Of a stretch of 64,000 nucleotides of DNA, positions 17,915 to 26,402 are shown piece after piece; the first letter of the stretch is position 1; each line of letters opens with the position of its first letter. The translations under genes were made by a program, and so were the position numbers. Under the pieces are notes generated by a model. The model was given only the letters and a program-made list of their open reading frames with translations, did not search any database and was not told where the DNA came from. The DNA is from CAZGAH01 sp964523295 (GTDB lineage Bacteria > Desulfobacterota > Desulfovibrionia > Desulfovibrionales > Desulfovibrionaceae): positions 80,688 through 144,687 of the forward strand of contig CAZGAH010000002.1 in NCBI GenBank assembly GCA_964523295.1. The letters are read 5' to 3'.

Positions 17915-18054
17915 GTGCCACAATCCGGGAGGGCGTCATGAGGGTGCGCGAAAACCTCTTGAGGATCAGCAGGCGGGGTTCAGGCGGAAAGCCCTGAACG
18001 GTTCCGGGGAATGGCGTACTGTCCGGTTCCGGGACCGGGACCCTGTGGCGGTTC

Positions 18055-18699
18055 GACCGTGACGGAACTGCCGACCGGATGAAAAGCCTTCGACCGCCAG
18101 TGCAACAAAAGGCATCGGTCAACAATCGATAGTCGCACCAAGGAGAGACTTCCCATGCCGAGCCTGATACAGCCATCCTTATTCGACCTGCTCGACGGTC
18201 CGGCCTTCCCGAGACCGACGGCAGTAAAGGCCGCGATTGAAACACTGGCATCGAACAGCGGCATCGAGGCGCGAGGGGCAATCTTTACGCGCATCGAGGT
18301 CGTTGATTTCATTCTTGATCTGGCTGGCTACGTTTCCAGCGAGCCACTGCACCGGCGGCGTATTCTGGAGCCGTCTTTTGGCAAGGGCGATTTCCTTCTT
18401 CCCATTGTTGAACGCCTGCTTGCAGCGTGGCGCGAACATGGTGGCGATGCCTCGACCGCCGACGCTGCATTGGGAGCGGCCATTCGGGGCGTGGAGTTGC
18501 ACCGGGATACTTTTGTCTCGACACGCAAGGCCGTTATCAACAGACTGATCGTGGAGGGGTTATCGGAAACCGTTGCTTCAGAGCTCGCCGGGCAATGGCT
18601 GACACAGGGGGATTTCCTTCTTGAGCAACAAAGCGCCCGCTTTGACGTTGTGGTCGGCAACCCGCCGTATGTCCGGCAAGAGCTGATCCCCGCGGCGTT
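18055..18699. repeat. 645-bp direct repeat, copy 1 (methyltransferase 5' region)
   Basis: Nearly identical to 20434-21078 in the same orientation (offset 2379). By eye there are two mismatches in the leader and one silent change (CCG/CCT in the NPPY codons). It contains about 100 bases of leader with the ribosome site and the first ~180 codons of the methyltransferase. Both flanks diverge abruptly. Confidence 0.93.
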
Positions 18700-18742
18700 G
18701 CTGGCTCAAATCTCGAACAATGAATTTCCTGATGAACTTTAA
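18155..18742 (+). pseudogene. Truncated copy of N6-adenine methyltransferase
   Basis: The first ~181 residues are identical to the intact methyltransferase at 20534, including the SAM-binding EPSFGKGDF and the catalytic NPPYV. The match ends at IPAALL, after which the frame continues for 14 unrelated residues (AQISNNEFPDEL) to a stop. A fragment ending just after NPPY lacks the target-recognition region and should be inactive. A ribosome site (AAGGAGAG) and start are intact, so a 195-residue peptide could still be made. It lies just before the convergent end of the second Fic gene. Confidence 0.85.
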
Positions 18743-18761
18743 AAACCATCCGCATCTTCGT

Positions 18762-19916
18762 CTACACACTGGTCGCGCTTAGAGGCAGAAACCCCAGCAT
18801 CCTTTCCCGCCGCGCCCGAATGCCCGCCGGCGTTTTTTCGACAAGTCCGAGAGAAACAAGCAAGTTGATGTCGCGGGTAAGCGCCTTTGCGCCCCGATGC
18901 GCGTAGGCCTCGGCGAGACGCGGCGTCAGGTCTTTGATTTTTCCGATTGGGACGGGCGCGTCTTGCGTGGAGAGGTCCAGCACGAGGTGCCGCCGGCGCG
19001 TATTCGCTGCGCTGTTCTGGCTGCGAAACGCCTCGTGAACATAATCCGTCCAGGCCATGGCTAAATGCTGTTGCTTGATGACGCCGATCTGCGTGTCGAG
19101 AGCGTCGCGAAATCCCGCCACGGCGTAGGCAAGAAACGCGGTCAGGTCCCCGCCAGACCGACTCGCCCTGTCAAGTTGCCGGTAATACTCGGACCTGGTC
19201 TCGTTGTAGAAGTTTGAGAGCAGTTGCGCCGCAGGATGCGGTACACCTCCGGCCAAAAGGATATGGTATTCCGCCAGTCGCGCCACCCTGCCGTTCCCGT
19301 CGCCAAAAGGATGTATCCAGGCCAGATAGACGTGAGAGAGTACCGCCTTGATGACTGCCATGGGCAACAGTTGCTCCGGCTCGGCGTCGAAAGAGGACAG
19401 CCAGTCACAGAGCCGCTGCAGCAATGCCGGGCAGTGTTGCGGCAATGCCGCCCGGTATTGCCCGACAACGACGGAATGGCCGCGTATCGCTCCGGGTATG
19501 ATGTCGGCGTCCGTGGCGAGTCCGTCGAGCACGACCAAGTTATACTCCAGCAATATTTCGACGCGAAGGTTCTTGTCCTTTGTGAACACGTGTTTGTCTA
19601 CGAGTTGAAATGCCTTGACAATGTTGTCGATCTCCTTGCCGAGATACTCCTTGGATGGAGGGAGTTCGAGCTGTCCGTCGATGCGTCGTTTCACTTCCGT
19701 TTCAGTGAGCGTGTTCCCCTCGATGGCGGTCGTGCTCATGGCACCCTTGGCAAGGTACAGTCGGCCAAATTCTTTCGCGACATCCGGCTTGAGCGGCACG
19801 CCGGCCAGATGCAGGCATTTCGACTTGATCTCCCCCAGCGCAATCCAACTCGCGGCGGATATCCGGTCGGTATCGAAGCGAAAAGATATCCATGGATGGG
19901 TTGCTGTGTGGCTCAT
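18762..19916 (-). CDS. Fic family protein (second Fic gene, between the repeat copies)
   Basis: 384 residues from ATG 19916, with AAGGA seven bases upstream. An inhibitory motif STTAIEGNTL (residues ~60-70) marks class II Fic. The core motif HPFGDGNGRVARL lies near residue 202, and the flap region precedes it. The C-terminal ~90 residues (TPRLAEAYAHRGAKALTRD, VSLGLVEKTPAG) look like a winged helix, typical of Fic proteins that regulate their own gene. Predicted activity is AMPylation of an unknown target, restrained by the inhibitory helix. It is unrelated in close sequence to the Fic protein at 2524. It lies inverted between the truncated and complete methyltransferase genes, so it probably arrived with the event that made the duplication. 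Confidence 0.9.
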   Translation of the reverse strand: MSHTATHPWISFRFDTDRISAASWIALGEIKSKCLHLAGVPLKPDVAKEFGRLYLAKGAMSTTAIEGNTLTETEVKRRIDGQLELPPSKEYLGKEIDNIVKAFQLVDKHVFTKDKNLRVEILLEYNLVVLDGLATDADIIPGAIRGHSVVVGQYRAALPQHCPALLQRLCDWLSSFDAEPEQLLPMAVIKAVLSHVYLAWIHPFGDGNGRVARLAEYHILLAGGVPHPAAQLLSNFYNETRSEYYRQLDRASRSGGDLTAFLAYAVAGFRDALDTQIGVIKQQHLAMAWTDYVHEAFRSQNSAANTRRRHLVLDLSTQDAPVPIGKIKDLTPRLAEAYAHRGAKALTRDINLLVSLGLVEKTPAGIRARRERMLGFLPLSATSV

Positions 19917-19941
19917 AGACCGTCCTTGTATTCTTATTTAT

Positions 19942-19953
19942 AACTAAGTAGTT
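19942..19953. promoter_or_regulatory. Palindrome upstream of second Fic gene
   Basis: A perfect 12-base palindrome (AACTAAGTAGTT) lies 26 bases before the Fic start. On the minus strand the sequence TATAAA, a likely -10, follows immediately. The position fits an operator that would block the promoter. Autoregulation is inferred. Confidence 0.5.
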
Positions 19954-20433
19954 GCATAAAAAATTTCGGCAATGATGACCTGCTTTTTTTCCTGAGCCGT
20001 GACTGTCTGAATGACCCTACCACAGGGTTTGACATTGCGTCAACGTGCGCCTCTTTCTGCCCCCCCTTTATCTCTATTCCTAGTCAAAAGCGTCTGGGTT
20101 CTGCCTCTGGCGTCCCGCTTCAGACAACACCTGACCAGCTAACACCTCTTTACACAGCCCGCCCCCTGCCTGATCTCCTCCGGCACCCAGGTTTACATCG
20201 TTGGGACCTGCTCCGAATCTCAGGCCCGACAAAGCCGCTTGACACGCGCTCCGGTGAGCAACTACCGCGTACGTATCGGAAGCGACGATGGTGAGTCCAG
20301 GGGTAATGGCACATTTCCTCGAACGGTGTCGGGCGGAATGGATTTGAAAGTTGCAGCAATCTGGCTTGAAAAACGGCCTGCTATCAGTTAATTTAATCAT
20401 TTTGTATTACAGAACCCGGACAAGCGGCGGGTA
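19954..20433. other. Stretch between Fic promoter and second repeat copy
   Basis: About 480 bases with no recognisable gene. A plus-strand frame with no stop (containing GTQVYIVGTCSESQARQ and MDLKVAAIWLEKRPAIS) ends near 20393 but has no start, ribosome site or family resemblance. A 106-residue minus-strand frame over the same area also looks accidental. No inverted ends of an insertion sequence were seen. Confidence 0.5.
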
Positions 20434-21078
20434 GACCGTGACGGAACTGACGACCGGGTGAAAAGCCTTCGACCGCCAGTGCAACAAAAGGCATCGGTCA
20501 ACAATCGATAGTCGCACCAAGGAGAGACTTCCCATGCCGAGCCTGATACAGCCATCCTTATTCGACCTGCTCGACGGTCCGGCCTTCCCGAGACCGACGG
20601 CAGTAAAGGCCGCGATTGAAACACTGGCATCGAACAGCGGCATCGAGGCGCGAGGGGCAATCTTTACGCGCATCGAGGTCGTTGATTTCATTCTTGATCT
20701 GGCTGGCTACGTTTCCAGCGAGCCACTGCACCGGCGGCGTATTCTGGAGCCGTCTTTTGGCAAGGGCGATTTCCTTCTTCCCATTGTTGAACGCCTGCTT
20801 GCAGCGTGGCGCGAACATGGTGGCGATGCCTCGACCGCCGACGCTGCATTGGGAGCGGCCATTCGGGGCGTGGAGTTGCACCGGGATACTTTTGTCTCGA
20901 CACGCAAGGCCGTTATCAACAGACTGATCGTGGAGGGGTTATCGGAAACCGTTGCTTCAGAGCTCGCCGGGCAATGGCTGACACAGGGGGATTTCCTTCT
21001 TGAGCAACAAAGCGCCCGCTTTGACGTTGTGGTCGGCAACCCTCCGTATGTCCGGCAAGAGCTGATCCCCGCGGCGTT
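20434..21078. repeat. 645-bp direct repeat, copy 2
   Basis: Partner of 18055-18699. Here the repeat runs on without a break into the rest of an intact methyltransferase gene, so this is likely the original locus and copy 1 the derived one. Confidence 0.93.
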
Positions 21079-22318
21079 ATTATCTGAATACCGCCGCCGT
21101 TACCAGACAATGTATGACCGTGCAGACCTGTACATTCCCTTCATCGAACGTTCGCTGTCCCTGCTCGACAAAGGCGGGACTCTGGTTTTCATATGCGCCG
21201 ACCGCTGGATGAAAAACCGCTACGGAGGCCCATTACGGGAGTTCATTGCCAACCATTTCCATCTCAAAGCCTATGTCGATATGGTGGACACCAACGCCTT
21301 TCACTCCGAAGTCAGCGCCTATCCCGCGATCACCGTCATTGCGAAGGCACAGGCAGGCGCAACCCGGATTGCCCACCGGCCAACGATCGAGAAGAAGGCG
21401 TTATCTGCTGTCGCCGCGGAAATCAGGTCGGAAACCTTGGCCAACGACTCGTCCGTGCGGGAAATGGCCCGCGTGGTAAAGGGTTCCGAGCCATGGCTGT
21501 TGGAGTCTTCGGATCAAATGGTGCTGATCCGGCGTATCGAAAACCAGTTCCCCAGTCTTGAGCGAGCTGGCTGCAAGGTCGGGATTGGCGTGGCCACCGG
21601 AGCGGACAAGGCATTTATCGGAGACTTCGATGCGCTTGACGTGGAACCGGATCGCAAACTTCCCCTGGTCGCAACGCGGGACATCCAATCGGGCGACGTT
21701 GTCTGGCACGGTCAGGGTGTCATCAATCCGTTCGCCGAGGATGGTAGCCTCGTCGATCTGCGAAGGTATCCCAGGTTGGCCCGCTACCTTGAAGAACGCA
21801 AGGCGGTCATTGCCAAACGGCATTGCGCCCTGAAGACACCGGCAAACTGGTACCGGACGATTGACCGGATATGGCCGGAGCTGACCCGCAAGCCGAAGTT
21901 GCTGATACCGGACATCAAGGGCGAGGCGCATATCGTTTTTGAGTCGGGCAAACTCTATCCGCACCACAACCTGTATTACGTCATCTCTGACACGTGGGAT
22001 TTGCGGGCCTTGCAGGCGGTATTGCTGTCCAGCGTCGCCAGGCTCTTTGTGGCGACCTATTCAACGAAAATGCGCGGAGGTTACTTGCGCTTTCAGGCTC
22101 AGTATCTCCGACGCATCCGGATTCCCTTCTGGCAGGACGTATCCGCGAATCTCCGACAGGAATTGATCCACGCCGCAAACGTACGCGATCTTGCCGCCTG
22201 TAACAGAGCGGCTTTTCAACTTTACACGCTGAATGGAGAACAACGATCCGCTCTTGGAGACAATGGGGAATGGCAATTCAACCGCTTCGGTAATTGCCTC
22301 TCCGAGATCCGCTGCTGA
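20534..22318 (+). CDS. N6-adenine DNA methyltransferase (Eco57I/TaqI class)
   Basis: 594 residues from ATG 20534 after AAGGAGAG. Motif I region RRILEPSFGKGDFLLPIVE (residues ~70-88) binds SAM; the catalytic NPPYVRQEL is near residue 171; then LDKGGTLVFICADRWMKNRYG and a long C-terminal target-recognition region ending LYYVISDTWDLRALQAVLLS and RRIRIPFWQDVS. This is the architecture of stand-alone gamma-class adenine methylases of type II restriction systems. No restriction-enzyme gene is intact beside it: downstream there is only a short convergent open frame and then the GAK gene. It may be an orphan methylase left after loss of the nuclease. The target sequence is unknown. Confidence 0.88.
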   Translation: MPSLIQPSLFDLLDGPAFPRPTAVKAAIETLASNSGIEARGAIFTRIEVVDFILDLAGYVSSEPLHRRRILEPSFGKGDFLLPIVERLLAAWREHGGDASTADAALGAAIRGVELHRDTFVSTRKAVINRLIVEGLSETVASELAGQWLTQGDFLLEQQSARFDVVVGNPPYVRQELIPAALLSEYRRRYQTMYDRADLYIPFIERSLSLLDKGGTLVFICADRWMKNRYGGPLREFIANHFHLKAYVDMVDTNAFHSEVSAYPAITVIAKAQAGATRIAHRPTIEKKALSAVAAEIRSETLANDSSVREMARVVKGSEPWLLESSDQMVLIRRIENQFPSLERAGCKVGIGVATGADKAFIGDFDALDVEPDRKLPLVATRDIQSGDVVWHGQGVINPFAEDGSLVDLRRYPRLARYLEERKAVIAKRHCALKTPANWYRTIDRIWPELTRKPKLLIPDIKGEAHIVFESGKLYPHHNLYYVISDTWDLRALQAVLLSSVARLFVATYSTKMRGGYLRFQAQYLRRIRIPFWQDVSANLRQELIHAANVRDLAACNRAAFQLYTLNGEQRSALGDNGEWQFNRFGNCLSEIRC

Positions 22319-22372
22319 CAGTGGCATTTTTTCCTCGTTGTCATCAATGACCAGTCTCAAAACCTTCGTCAC
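22061..22372 (-). other. Convergent coding-like fragment overlapping the methyltransferase 3' end
   Basis: On the minus strand a frame open from about 22435 reads IPENYASLAAAAALCPAKEV, VLRLVIDDNEEKMPLSAADL and GEAITEAVELPFPIVSKSG before running into the methyltransferase gene. A strong AAAGGAGG precedes possible GTG (22372) or TTG starts. The amino-acid pattern before the overlap looks more protein-like than a random antisense frame. It could be the remains of a partner gene, such as the lost restriction enzyme, or chance. No family recognised. Confidence 0.25.
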
Positions 22373-22432
22373 CTCCTTTGCCGGGCATAGTGCGGCCGCA
22401 GCGGCAAGGCTTGCGTAGTTCTCAGGAATCCG

Positions 22433-22446
22433 CCGTCAGCTGACGG
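22433..22446. repeat. Perfect 14-base palindrome
   Basis: CCGTCAGCTGACGG lies between the end of the methyltransferase locus and the end of the GAK gene. It could be a small terminator stem or a protein-binding site; there is no loop and no T-tract. Confidence 0.4.
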
Positions 22447-22508
22447 AAAATCCTTTTTCGTCGCGTTCTCTGCGGTTCAACGAAAAAAAGACCGCGACGT
22501 AAATCGTG

Positions 22509-23396
22509 CTATCCGCCAATCACCTGCAGCACGTGCTCGACGTACAGGCTCGCGGCGTCGATGCCGCAGGCGTCGAGCAGTCCGCGGAAGCCGCCGAAGG
22601 CGGAGACTTCGTACACTGCCGCGCCATCCGGCGTCTCCACCACGTCCACGCAGGTGAAGGCCATGCCCGGAAACAGCGACTGGGCCTTGTGGGCCAGGCT
22701 GATGATCTCGTCCGCGGGCGTGCAGGCCACGTAGCGGCCGCCGCTGCGCGTGGTGGTGTCCCAGGCGTCGCCGTTGCCCTGGCGGGCGTAGGTGGCCAGG
22801 TAGCGGCCGTTCAGGAACGAGACGCCGAGGTCGCGCAGGCCGCCCTTGTGGGCCACCAGTTTCTGGATATACATGACGCGGTTGCCGGAGCTTTGGAAAT
22901 CCAGGATTTCCTCCCGCAGCATGGGACCGGCCTCAATGATGGTCATGCCCCTGGCCTTGGAGCTGTACAGCGGCTTGAACACGGCCTTGCCAAAGCGCTC
23001 GACAACGCCGGCTGCCACGTCCACGCTTTCAGTAATTGCGGTCGGCGGCATGGGGATGTCGCCCAGGCGCAACGCGGTCGTGCAGCTCAGTCGGTCGATG
23101 AGCCGGTACATGCTGCCGGGATCCGAAAACACCGGCGTGCCCGTGGCATGGAGAAAGCGGAGTATATCCATGCGATCCAGGGCGTGGGGCGAATACGACG
23201 GGGCGATCTTCTTCACGAGCACCGCGTCGAGTTCGCCCAGATCGTATTCCCGAAAGACAACCCGGCCCGTTTGCAGATCGAGCCCGACCTCAGCCATGTC
23301 GATAAGCAGCCGGAACCCGGTCTCGCGCTCCACCACGTCCAACAGCCGCTCCGTAGACCACCCGCCAGGAATACCCACCACGCCGATCCGTTGCAT
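22509..23396 (-). CDS. ATP-grasp enzyme of the GAK system
   Basis: 295 residues from ATG 23396, with AAGGAG eight bases upstream. The N-terminus MQRIGVVGIPGGWSTERLL and body (LDAVLVKKIAPSYSPHALDR, GKAVFKPLYSSKARGMTII, FTCVDVVETPDGAAVYEVSA) match the ATP-grasp protein of the so-called GAK gene system, known mainly from deltaproteobacteria, where it occurs with HprK-related kinases, a CofD-like protein and other small proteins. ATP-grasp enzymes ligate a carboxylate to an amine or thiol via acyl-phosphate; the real substrate here is unknown. The Lys and Glu/Asn ligands expected of the fold appear to be present. None of the usual GAK partners lie beside it in this window, so it is isolated from its system. 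Confidence 0.68.
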   Translation of the reverse strand: MQRIGVVGIPGGWSTERLLDVVERETGFRLLIDMAEVGLDLQTGRVVFREYDLGELDAVLVKKIAPSYSPHALDRMDILRFLHATGTPVFSDPGSMYRLIDRLSCTTALRLGDIPMPPTAITESVDVAAGVVERFGKAVFKPLYSSKARGMTIIEAGPMLREEILDFQSSGNRVMYIQKLVAHKGGLRDLGVSFLNGRYLATYARQGNGDAWDTTTRSGGRYVACTPADEIISLAHKAQSLFPGMAFTCVDVVETPDGAAVYEVSAFGGFRGLLDACGIDAASLYVEHVLQVIGG

Positions 23397-23790
23397 TGCT
23401 CTGCTCCTTCTCGTGTCCTTTCTGTTCGCGGCGCACCGTCGCCGTGCCGACCATGCCCGGACGAAGCGGCGCCACGGTTACGGGCCGGAGACATTCCGGT
23501 TGCAGCCCCGCCTTTCCTCCGCCCTGGCGATCCACCGGCAGTTCATCCATCCTGGTGTATAGTATGTATACAGCAAAAACACCCGGAATGGATGTTTTTT
23601 GAACACATCCCGGCGTCCGCGCCGATCCGTTCGCGCCATTATCTGAAAAATCAGCAGGTTAAGAACACCGACATTCTGGCATCGCCTTTGCTATTCTTCA
23701 GGCAACGACGGCGATGGACATCGTAAAAAACACACCGCGTACGAATCATGTCCTTCGCCAGGACCAACCCCTTACCCATGGAGGCAGATC

Positions 23791-24348
23791 ATGATGCTTA
23801 CCCGCAACGTCTTTGTCGCTTTGCTGCTGGCCCTCGCCCTGACGGCCCCGCTTGGAGGAATGAACCTGGCCGAGGCGCGACAGCACGGTCAAAATCACCA
23901 GGGAGCCGGACCCGGCGGACGGATGATGGACGGCATTACCGCTGAAAAACAGGAGGCCATCCAGAAGATCGTCGCGAGTTACAAGGATACCCTCTTCGAC
24001 CTGCATCAGGAGCTCTACACCAAACAGACCCAGCTCGAGGCCGCGCTGGCGCAGGCGCAGCCGGATACGGCCAAGGCCCAGGCCATAGCCAAGGAAATCG
24101 GCGACCTCAATGTCAAGGTCACGAACGTGATGATCGAGATGCGCGTCCAGGTGACCAAGGAAACCGGCATTCGCCTGCCCATGTTCCACGGCAAGGGCAT
24201 GATGGGCGGATGCATGGGCGGCGGTTGCATGATGGGCGGCGGTATGGGCCGCGGCATGGGCGGCTGCGGCATGATGGGCGGTCGCGGCCAGATGGGCGGT
24301 CGCGGCCAGATGGGCGATGCCCCCGAGACAGCCCCCCAGCAGAACTAG
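23791..24348 (+). CDS. ZraP/Spy-like periplasmic metal-binding protein with Met/Gly/Cys-rich tail
   Basis: 185 residues from ATG 23791, with GGAGG upstream. A signal peptide (NVFVALLLALALTAPLGG, cleavage probably after AEA) directs it to the periplasm. The helical core (EKQEAIQKIVASYKDTLFDL, followed by a second helix rich in Gln and Ala) resembles the ZraP/CpxP/Spy family of metal-responsive chaperones. The last ~45 residues are low-complexity, with MMGGCMGGGCMMGGGMGRGM and a twice-repeated GGRGQM unit. Met, Cys and His there could bind copper or zinc. It is transcribed divergently from the GAK gene, with ~390 bases between them. An imperfect palindromic GTATAGTATGTATAC (about 23555-23569) might be a regulatory site. 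Confidence 0.8.
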   Translation: MMLTRNVFVALLLALALTAPLGGMNLAEARQHGQNHQGAGPGGRMMDGITAEKQEAIQKIVASYKDTLFDLHQELYTKQTQLEAALAQAQPDTAKAQAIAKEIGDLNVKVTNVMIEMRVQVTKETGIRLPMFHGKGMMGGCMGGGCMMGGGMGRGMGGCGMMGGRGQMGGRGQMGDAPETAPQQN

Positions 24349-24403
24349 CCGCTGTCGACAACCATATCTTCCCCGGTTCCTCCCCTTCCCCCCTGCCCGG
24401 CCT

Positions 24404-24436
24404 GCCCTGCCTGCATCTCCCCGATGCAGGCAGGGC
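24404..24436. terminator. 14-bp perfect stem-loop between convergent genes
   Basis: GCCCTGCCTGCATC (24404-24417) pairs exactly with 24423-24436 around a TCCCC loop. It lies between the ZraP-like gene (plus) and the secretion ATPase (minus), so it probably ends both transcripts. There is no long T-run, so efficiency is uncertain. Confidence 0.65.
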
Positions 24437-24468
24437 CTGTACATACGGGTCGACCGCCGGCGCTATCG

Positions 24469-26190
24469 CTACATGAGCACGGCCTGGGCCGCCTCTTCCA
24501 AAGTAGTAATACCCTGCGCCGCTTTGATGGCGCCGTTGGCCTTCAGGGTCAGGAGCTTGCCCTCGCGCACGGCCGCGTTGGTAATCTGCTGGGACGAGGC
24601 CTGGCGCAGAATCATTTCCTGAACCATCTCATCGATTTCCAGGACTTCAAAAATTCCCGTGCGCCCGAGAAAGCCGGTCTCCCGGCACTTCTGACAGCCT
24701 GGCCCGCGAAAGAACTGCCCCTTTCCGGCCCGGATGCCCATGGCGGTCAGGGCGTGCTGCGGCGGTTCGTACTGCTGGCGGCAATGCGGGCAGACCTTGC
24801 GGACCAGGCGCTGGGCCATGGCCACGAGCAGGGTGGAGGCGATGAGAAAGGGTTCTACGCCCATCTCCCCCAGGCGGGTGATGGCGCCGGCCGCGTCGTT
24901 GGTATGGAGCGTGGAGAGCATCCGGTGCCCGGTGAGCGCTGCCTGGACGGCGATATTCGCCGTCTCGGTGTCGCGTATTTCCCCGACCATGACCACGTCC
25001 GGATCCTGCCGCAGTATCGAGCGCAGCCCGCTGGCAAAGGTCATGCCTGCCTTGCGGTTCAGCTGCACCTGCCGGATTTTCTCGACCCGGTACTCGACCG
25101 GGTCCTCCAGGGTCACAATGTTGATGTCCGGGGTATTGATCTGGCGCAGGATGGCGTAGAGGCTGGTGCTCTTGCCGCTTCCGGTCGGCCCGGTGGACAG
25201 GATCATGCCCCAGGGCTTGCCAATGGCGTTCTCGATCTTGCGGCGATCCAGGCTGCTGAAGCCGAGATCGTCCAGGTTCTGCTCCTTGCCGCCCACGTCG
25301 AGCAGGCGCATGACCACGTTCTCGCCGTGGATGGTCGGCAGCGTGGAGACGCGCACGTGGATCTCCCGCTCGTCGATACGGAAGGTGAAGCGTCCGTCCT
25401 GGGGCACGCGGTTGATGGCGATGTCCAGCCCGGCCAGAATCTTGATGCGGGATGCCGTCGGCAGGAAATAGGATTTCGGGGGCGCCGGCACGTGCCGCAG
25501 TTTACCGTCCACGCGGAAGCGCATCTGCACGTAGCGCTTCTCCGGGCTGATATGGATATCGCTCGCGCCCTCGCGCGCGGCGCGCGCCAGAATGGAATTG
25601 ACCATCCGGATGACCGGCGGTTCTTCAGCCAGGCCCTGGAGCGAGAAGACCGTGATGTCTTTTTCGGACTCGGGATCCTTTTCCTCCGGCTCCACGTCGA
25701 AGCTGACGCTGCCCTTGGCGTCCAGCCCCTCGTAGAGTTCGGCCGAAATGCCGTAGAGGGTGTACATGAGATCGCAGAGATCCTGCTCCGTGCAGATGAC
25801 CGGATCGACCTCCAGGTTGGTCAGTTCCTCCAGGCTGCTGATGGCGGTGATGTCCATGGGATCGATCATGGCCACCTTGAGCAGGCGGCCCCGGCGCTCG
25901 AGCGGCGCGACATTGAACCGTTTGGCCGTGTCCGCCGGAACCAGCACGATCAGGCTGCTGTCCGGCGCGTCGTGCTCCGGATCGAACTTGCTGATGTGCA
26001 ACTGCCGGCTGAGTAAATCAACGAGCTGGTTTTCCCTGAGTATGCCCTTGCGGATGAGAAACTGCCCCAGCTTGAGCCCGCTCTTGCGTTGCTGCTCCAG
26101 CGTGACTTCCAGCATTTTCGGCGTAATCAGGCCGGCCTCGATCAATATCTCCCCGAAGCGGTCCCTCACGCTCTGCCATTGTCTCAGCAC
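24469..26190 (-). CDS. Type IV pilus/type II secretion assembly ATPase (PilB/GspE family)
   Basis: Cytoplasmic hexameric ATPase powering pilus or pseudopilus assembly. I prefer GTG 26190 (VLRQWQSVRDRFGEIL), which has AAGGAG six bases upstream, giving 573 residues. An N-terminal MshEN-type domain (FGEILIEAGLITPKMLEVTL, LGQFLIRKGIL) is followed by the ATPase with Walker A STGPTGSGKSTSLY near residue 337, the Asp box TLEDPVEYR, Walker B LRQDPDVVMVGEIRDTETAN and the His box TGHRMLSTLHTNDA. Four cysteines in CPHCRQQY and CQKCRETG form the zinc site of PilB/GspE and are absent from PilT. No other pilus or secretion gene is adjacent, so which machine it serves is open. Confidence 0.92.
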   Translation of the reverse strand: MLRQWQSVRDRFGEILIEAGLITPKMLEVTLEQQRKSGLKLGQFLIRKGILRENQLVDLLSRQLHISKFDPEHDAPDSSLIVLVPADTAKRFNVAPLERRGRLLKVAMIDPMDITAISSLEELTNLEVDPVICTEQDLCDLMYTLYGISAELYEGLDAKGSVSFDVEPEEKDPESEKDITVFSLQGLAEEPPVIRMVNSILARAAREGASDIHISPEKRYVQMRFRVDGKLRHVPAPPKSYFLPTASRIKILAGLDIAINRVPQDGRFTFRIDEREIHVRVSTLPTIHGENVVMRLLDVGGKEQNLDDLGFSSLDRRKIENAIGKPWGMILSTGPTGSGKSTSLYAILRQINTPDINIVTLEDPVEYRVEKIRQVQLNRKAGMTFASGLRSILRQDPDVVMVGEIRDTETANIAVQAALTGHRMLSTLHTNDAAGAITRLGEMGVEPFLIASTLLVAMAQRLVRKVCPHCRQQYEPPQHALTAMGIRAGKGQFFRGPGCQKCRETGFLGRTGIFEVLEIDEMVQEMILRQASSQQITNAAVREGKLLTLKANGAIKAAQGITTLEEAAQAVLM

Positions 26191-26402
26191 TGCGCTCTCC
26201 TTGGCAGGGGCGGCGGGCACGCACGTGTCGCCTCGTCAGCCCCCCTGTTGCTCTTCTTCCTGACGCGCCGCTCCGTACTTCCGGAAAAGACGCGCGATGC
26301 TATCAGACGCCTTGACTTCGACCGGGTTTGCTGCTGGAGTACCCGCATCGTTCATCCCAACCGGCAGCGTCTGACCGACTCCGACGCTCCCTTGCGTACG
26401 CC

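Noticed and set aside
18055..21078. Insertion sequence or transposon causing the duplication
   Set aside because: No transposase, inverted terminal repeats or short target-site duplication was found; the repeat is 645 bp of gene sequence, so recombination fits better.
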